A stretch of DNA of 51,118 bases from Acidimicrobiales bacterium. GTDB lineage: Bacteria; Actinomycetota; Acidimicrobiia; Acidimicrobiales; CAIXPF01. Shown one piece after another: positions 49,246 to 51,118 of the stretch (position 1 is the stretch's first letter; each line of letters starts with the position of its first letter). Both the position numbers and the translations under genes were made by a program. The notes below the pieces were generated by a model. The model saw only the letters and a list, made by a program, of their open reading frames with translations. It had not been told where the DNA came from and ran no database searches. The DNA is taken from contig JADLEF010000391.1 of assembly GCA_020846295.1 (NCBI GenBank), forward strand, positions 1-51,118. Direction: 5' to 3'.

Positions 49246-50501
49246 GGCGCGTCGGCTCGCCCGTGCTGATCGCCGTCGCGCTCATCGGCATCGTGGGCAC
49301 CATGGCGACCGCGGCGCTCGGGCACATCCCGTCGGGCCACTCCACCGGCCTCGTGGTGCGCTCGCTGGCCGGCGCCTCCGCGACCGGCCTGGCGGCGGTG
49401 CTGCTCCTGTCGCGGCTTCGGGGTCGCAGCATCGCGCTGCAGGCGGTCATCGCCGCGCTCGCACCCGTGCTCACCGTTGCCGTGGGCGTCTCGCTCGCGG
49501 GGTCCGGCAAGATCGTCATGGGCGAGTACTTGTGGGTGCTGTTGACGGTCCTGGTGGGCGCGGGCACGGTGGGCGTGCTCGCTGCGTTGATCCTCGGTGA
49601 ACGGGTCGCCGCCGCCGGCCGCAGCGTGGGAGCCATGGCTCGTCGGCTGGGCGACACCGAGGACGAGCCGTTCGTGGCGCCGGCGGTCGCGCCCGGCGAA
49701 CTGGCCGAGGTCGCAGCCGAGCTCGTGCGAACATCGCAGCGCCTGCGAAAGGCGGAGGAGCTCGCCGCAGCCGGTGAGCGGTCGCGGCGCGAGCTCGTTG
49801 CCTGGGTCTCCCACGATCTTCGGACACCGCTCGCCGGCATCAGGGCGATGGTGGAAGCGCTCGAGGACGGCGTGGTCGACGACGAACCCACGACGCGGCG
49901 CTACCACCAGACCATACGCCGCGAGGTCGATCGGCTGGCGGCGCTGGTGGACGATCTGTTCGAGCTGTCGCGGATCACCGCCGGCTCCCTCGACCTCGAT
50001 GTCGAACCGCTCCCGCTCGACGAGGTCATCGATGATGCCCTCGATGCCGTCGCCGCCCGCGCCGCCGCAGCCGGCGTGGCGCTCGGCGCCGATCTCGACG
50101 ATCCCCCGCCCATCGCCGAGCTCTCGGTGCCCCAGATGGGTCGGGTGCTCCGCAATCTTCTTGACAACGCCATCCGCCACACGCCAGCCGGTGGGACCGT
50201 CACGGTTTCCGCGGCCATCGCCGACACCGGCACCGGCGCCGGCGCGGTCGCCATCTCGGTCGACGATGGCTGCGGCGGCATCCCTGCCGGCGACCTCAGC
50301 CGGGTGTTCGAGCTCGCCTTCCGCGGTGATGCGGCCCGTACCCCGCAGCGGGCCGGCGACCCGCCGGGCGGCGGGATCGGCCTTGCGGTCGCCCGCGGTC
50401 TCGTCGAGGCACAGGGCGGCACCATCACCGTGCACAACACCGGCGTCGGTTGCCGCTTCACGATCCGGCTGCCGGCTGTGCCGGGGCGCCGTCAGCGCTG
50501 A
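49242..50501 (+). CDS. Sensor histidine kinase
   Basis: A 419-residue membrane kinase. Four helices in the first 120 residues (no large sensor loop) are followed by a HAMP-like segment (about 118-170), the H-box LVAWVSHDLRTPLAGI with His191, the N-box RVLRNLLDNAIRHTP and the G2 region GGGIGLAVARGLVEAQGG. The absence of an extracytoplasmic domain suggests membrane or intramembrane sensing. ATG 49242 overlaps the regulator stop. It is the last gene of the rightward cluster. Confidence 0.95.
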   Translation: MRRVGSPVLIAVALIGIVGTMATAALGHIPSGHSTGLVVRSLAGASATGLAAVLLLSRLRGRSIALQAVIAALAPVLTVAVGVSLAGSGKIVMGEYLWVLLTVLVGAGTVGVLAALILGERVAAAGRSVGAMARRLGDTEDEPFVAPAVAPGELAEVAAELVRTSQRLRKAEELAAAGERSRRELVAWVSHDLRTPLAGIRAMVEALEDGVVDDEPTTRRYHQTIRREVDRLAALVDDLFELSRITAGSLDLDVEPLPLDEVIDDALDAVAARAAAAGVALGADLDDPPPIAELSVPQMGRVLRNLLDNAIRHTPAGGTVTVSAAIADTGTGAGAVAISVDDGCGGIPAGDLSRVFELAFRGDAARTPQRAGDPPGGGIGLAVARGLVEAQGGTITVHNTGVGCRFTIRLPAVPGRRQR

Positions 50502-50597
50502 ACGTCGCTCAAGGCACGGCCACGTCGGTGTGTGAGAAGTCGTCGCCGACGAAGAGCAGCGGCTGACCCAGCCGAGCGCAAGGGCATACGAGAAGCT

Positions 50598-50881
50598 GTG
50601 ACCGAAGTTCAGATCAGCCTGATGAAGTACCGAGCCTATGCGGGGGCAAGTGTCCCGGTCGGCGCGCGGGAGCTCGTCCGCCGCGTCGAAGCCGGCGAGG
50701 AGATCGGAATCACCGTCGCCGGTCCGGTCGCCTCGCGGCACGGCTCGTGCCTGCTGCGCCCAGGAGGTGGCAGCGCTGGGCCGACACCGCCAACCTGTTC
50801 ACTGGTCCGACTGACCCTGAGTGGGACCACGACCGCGACCTCGCCGACCAGACCGTGGACAACCCATGGGAACGGACGTGA
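50598..50881 (+). pseudogene. VapB/Phd-like antitoxin, frameshifted
   Basis: From GTG 50598 the frame reads VTEVQISLMKYRAYAGAS and GARELVRRVEAGEEIGITV, the prevent-host-death pattern. A +1-type shift at about 50737-50741 is needed to continue into RLVPAAPRRWQRWADTANLF and TGPTDPEWDHDRDLADQTVD, a classic VapB C-terminus, ending at the TGA at 50881. The frame without the shift makes nonsense. The gene is broken but recently so, as both halves are well preserved. Confidence 0.75.
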
Positions 50882-50995
50882 AGGGCGGCCTTCGACACCA
50901 GCGTGGTCCTTGCCACCAACGTCCCCGAACTCGAGGGCGAGTTGGCCAACAGCGCGGCCACGGTCGCAGAGCTCCATTTCGGCGTGCTCGTCTAA
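50878..50995 (+). pseudogene. VapC PIN toxin remnant, frameshifted and truncated
   Basis: A GTG overlapping the antitoxin stop would start the toxin, but one extra G in the GGG at 50883-50885 shifts the frame. The shifted frame reads AAFDTSVVLATNVPELEGE and LANSAATVAELHFGVLV then TAA at 50993. The first PIN Asp (FDTS) and the Glu of AELHFG are present; the rest of the domain (about 90 residues) is missing. Confidence 0.72.
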
Positions 50996-51118
50996 CAGGA
51001 TGTTGAAAATCGTCTGATTGGGGCCGGTTCCGACCGGGTTGCTTGTGGGTTGGTGTTGTTGGTCCCGCCACTCGGGGCCGTGGTCACTCCCAGGTCCCGC
51101 CAGCCAGACGGGGGTTCC
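50996..51118. other. Unassigned sequence after truncated toxin
   Basis: The text after the VapC stop (beginning CAGGATGTTGAAAATCG) is not PIN-domain sequence and could be the end of an inserted element that cut the toxin. No inverted repeat or transposase part can be confirmed because the window ends. Confidence 0.35.

Overview
The window is a very GC-rich chromosomal segment of a Gram-positive-type, high-GC bacterium, most likely an actinobacterium (Actinomycetota) and perhaps of the Acidimicrobiia type. Supporting signs are many GTG and TTG starts, ATGA/GTGA start-stop overlaps, an F420-type (deazaflavin) nitroreductase, an RskA-type anti-sigma factor, candidate leaderless promoters and lipoprotein-anchored ABC binding proteins. 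Class level is inference. There are no rRNA or tRNA genes and no CRISPR array. No complete insertion sequence or prophage is visible.

Layout. 0-6.5 kb is housekeeping and mixed: the 3' end of an acyl-CoA dehydrogenase, a low-affinity phosphate uptake operon (DUF47, PiT, a 57-residue membrane protein), a YceH protein, a PatB-type C-S lyase, a pentapeptide-repeat membrane protein and a nucleotidyltransferase. 6.5-10 kb couples riboflavin synthase to a complete NMT1/THI5-type ABC importer. 10-14.1 kb holds a glycosyltransferase-like protein, an ECF sigma/RskA anti-sigma pair and a pirin. 14.2-19.5 kb is a second NMT1-type ABC importer followed by an amidohydrolase and a COG0212 paralogue of 5-formyltetrahydrofolate cyclo-ligase, a family linked by published comparative genomics to thiamin metabolism. 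Together these look like cofactor-precursor salvage.

20-30.5 kb carries a 1,333-residue secreted quinoprotein sugar dehydrogenase with Thr/Ser linkers, a GT39-type membrane glycosyltransferase, an FAD amine oxidase/mutase-like protein, a Baeyer-Villiger monooxygenase and a membrane protein with an HExxH motif. 30.7-37.6 kb holds a nitronate monooxygenase, a LigB/DODA-type dioxygenase, a UPF0126 channel-like protein, a GNAT protein, an ammonium transporter and a ferritin-like/cupin fusion. The amt gene lies between two paralogous regulator-like genes that share an RWP...EDWVR domain, only one of which has a DNA-binding winged helix. Three short tandem-repeat tracts lie within 2.7 kb here, all touching gene starts, linkers or ends.

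37.6-41.6 kb is a looser accessory stretch with long gaps: a frameshifted TetR remnant, a second ECF sigma/membrane protein pair, an alpha/beta hydrolase, an operator-like palindrome and the F420-type reductase. 41.7-50.5 kb is a dense divergent cluster. To the left lie a Zn-ribbon-containing sugar epimerase and a GT-C type membrane transferase. To the right, nine close-packed genes read GT2, NUDIX, DUF2064, AhpD-like, radical SAM, DoxX, membrane protein, response regulator and histidine kinase. The window ends in a broken VapBC-like toxin-antitoxin locus.

The strongest candidates for undescribed biology are the regulator-flanked amt operon, the COG0212/amidohydrolase/ABC operon, and the radical-SAM/glycosyl-transfer cluster with its own two-component system.
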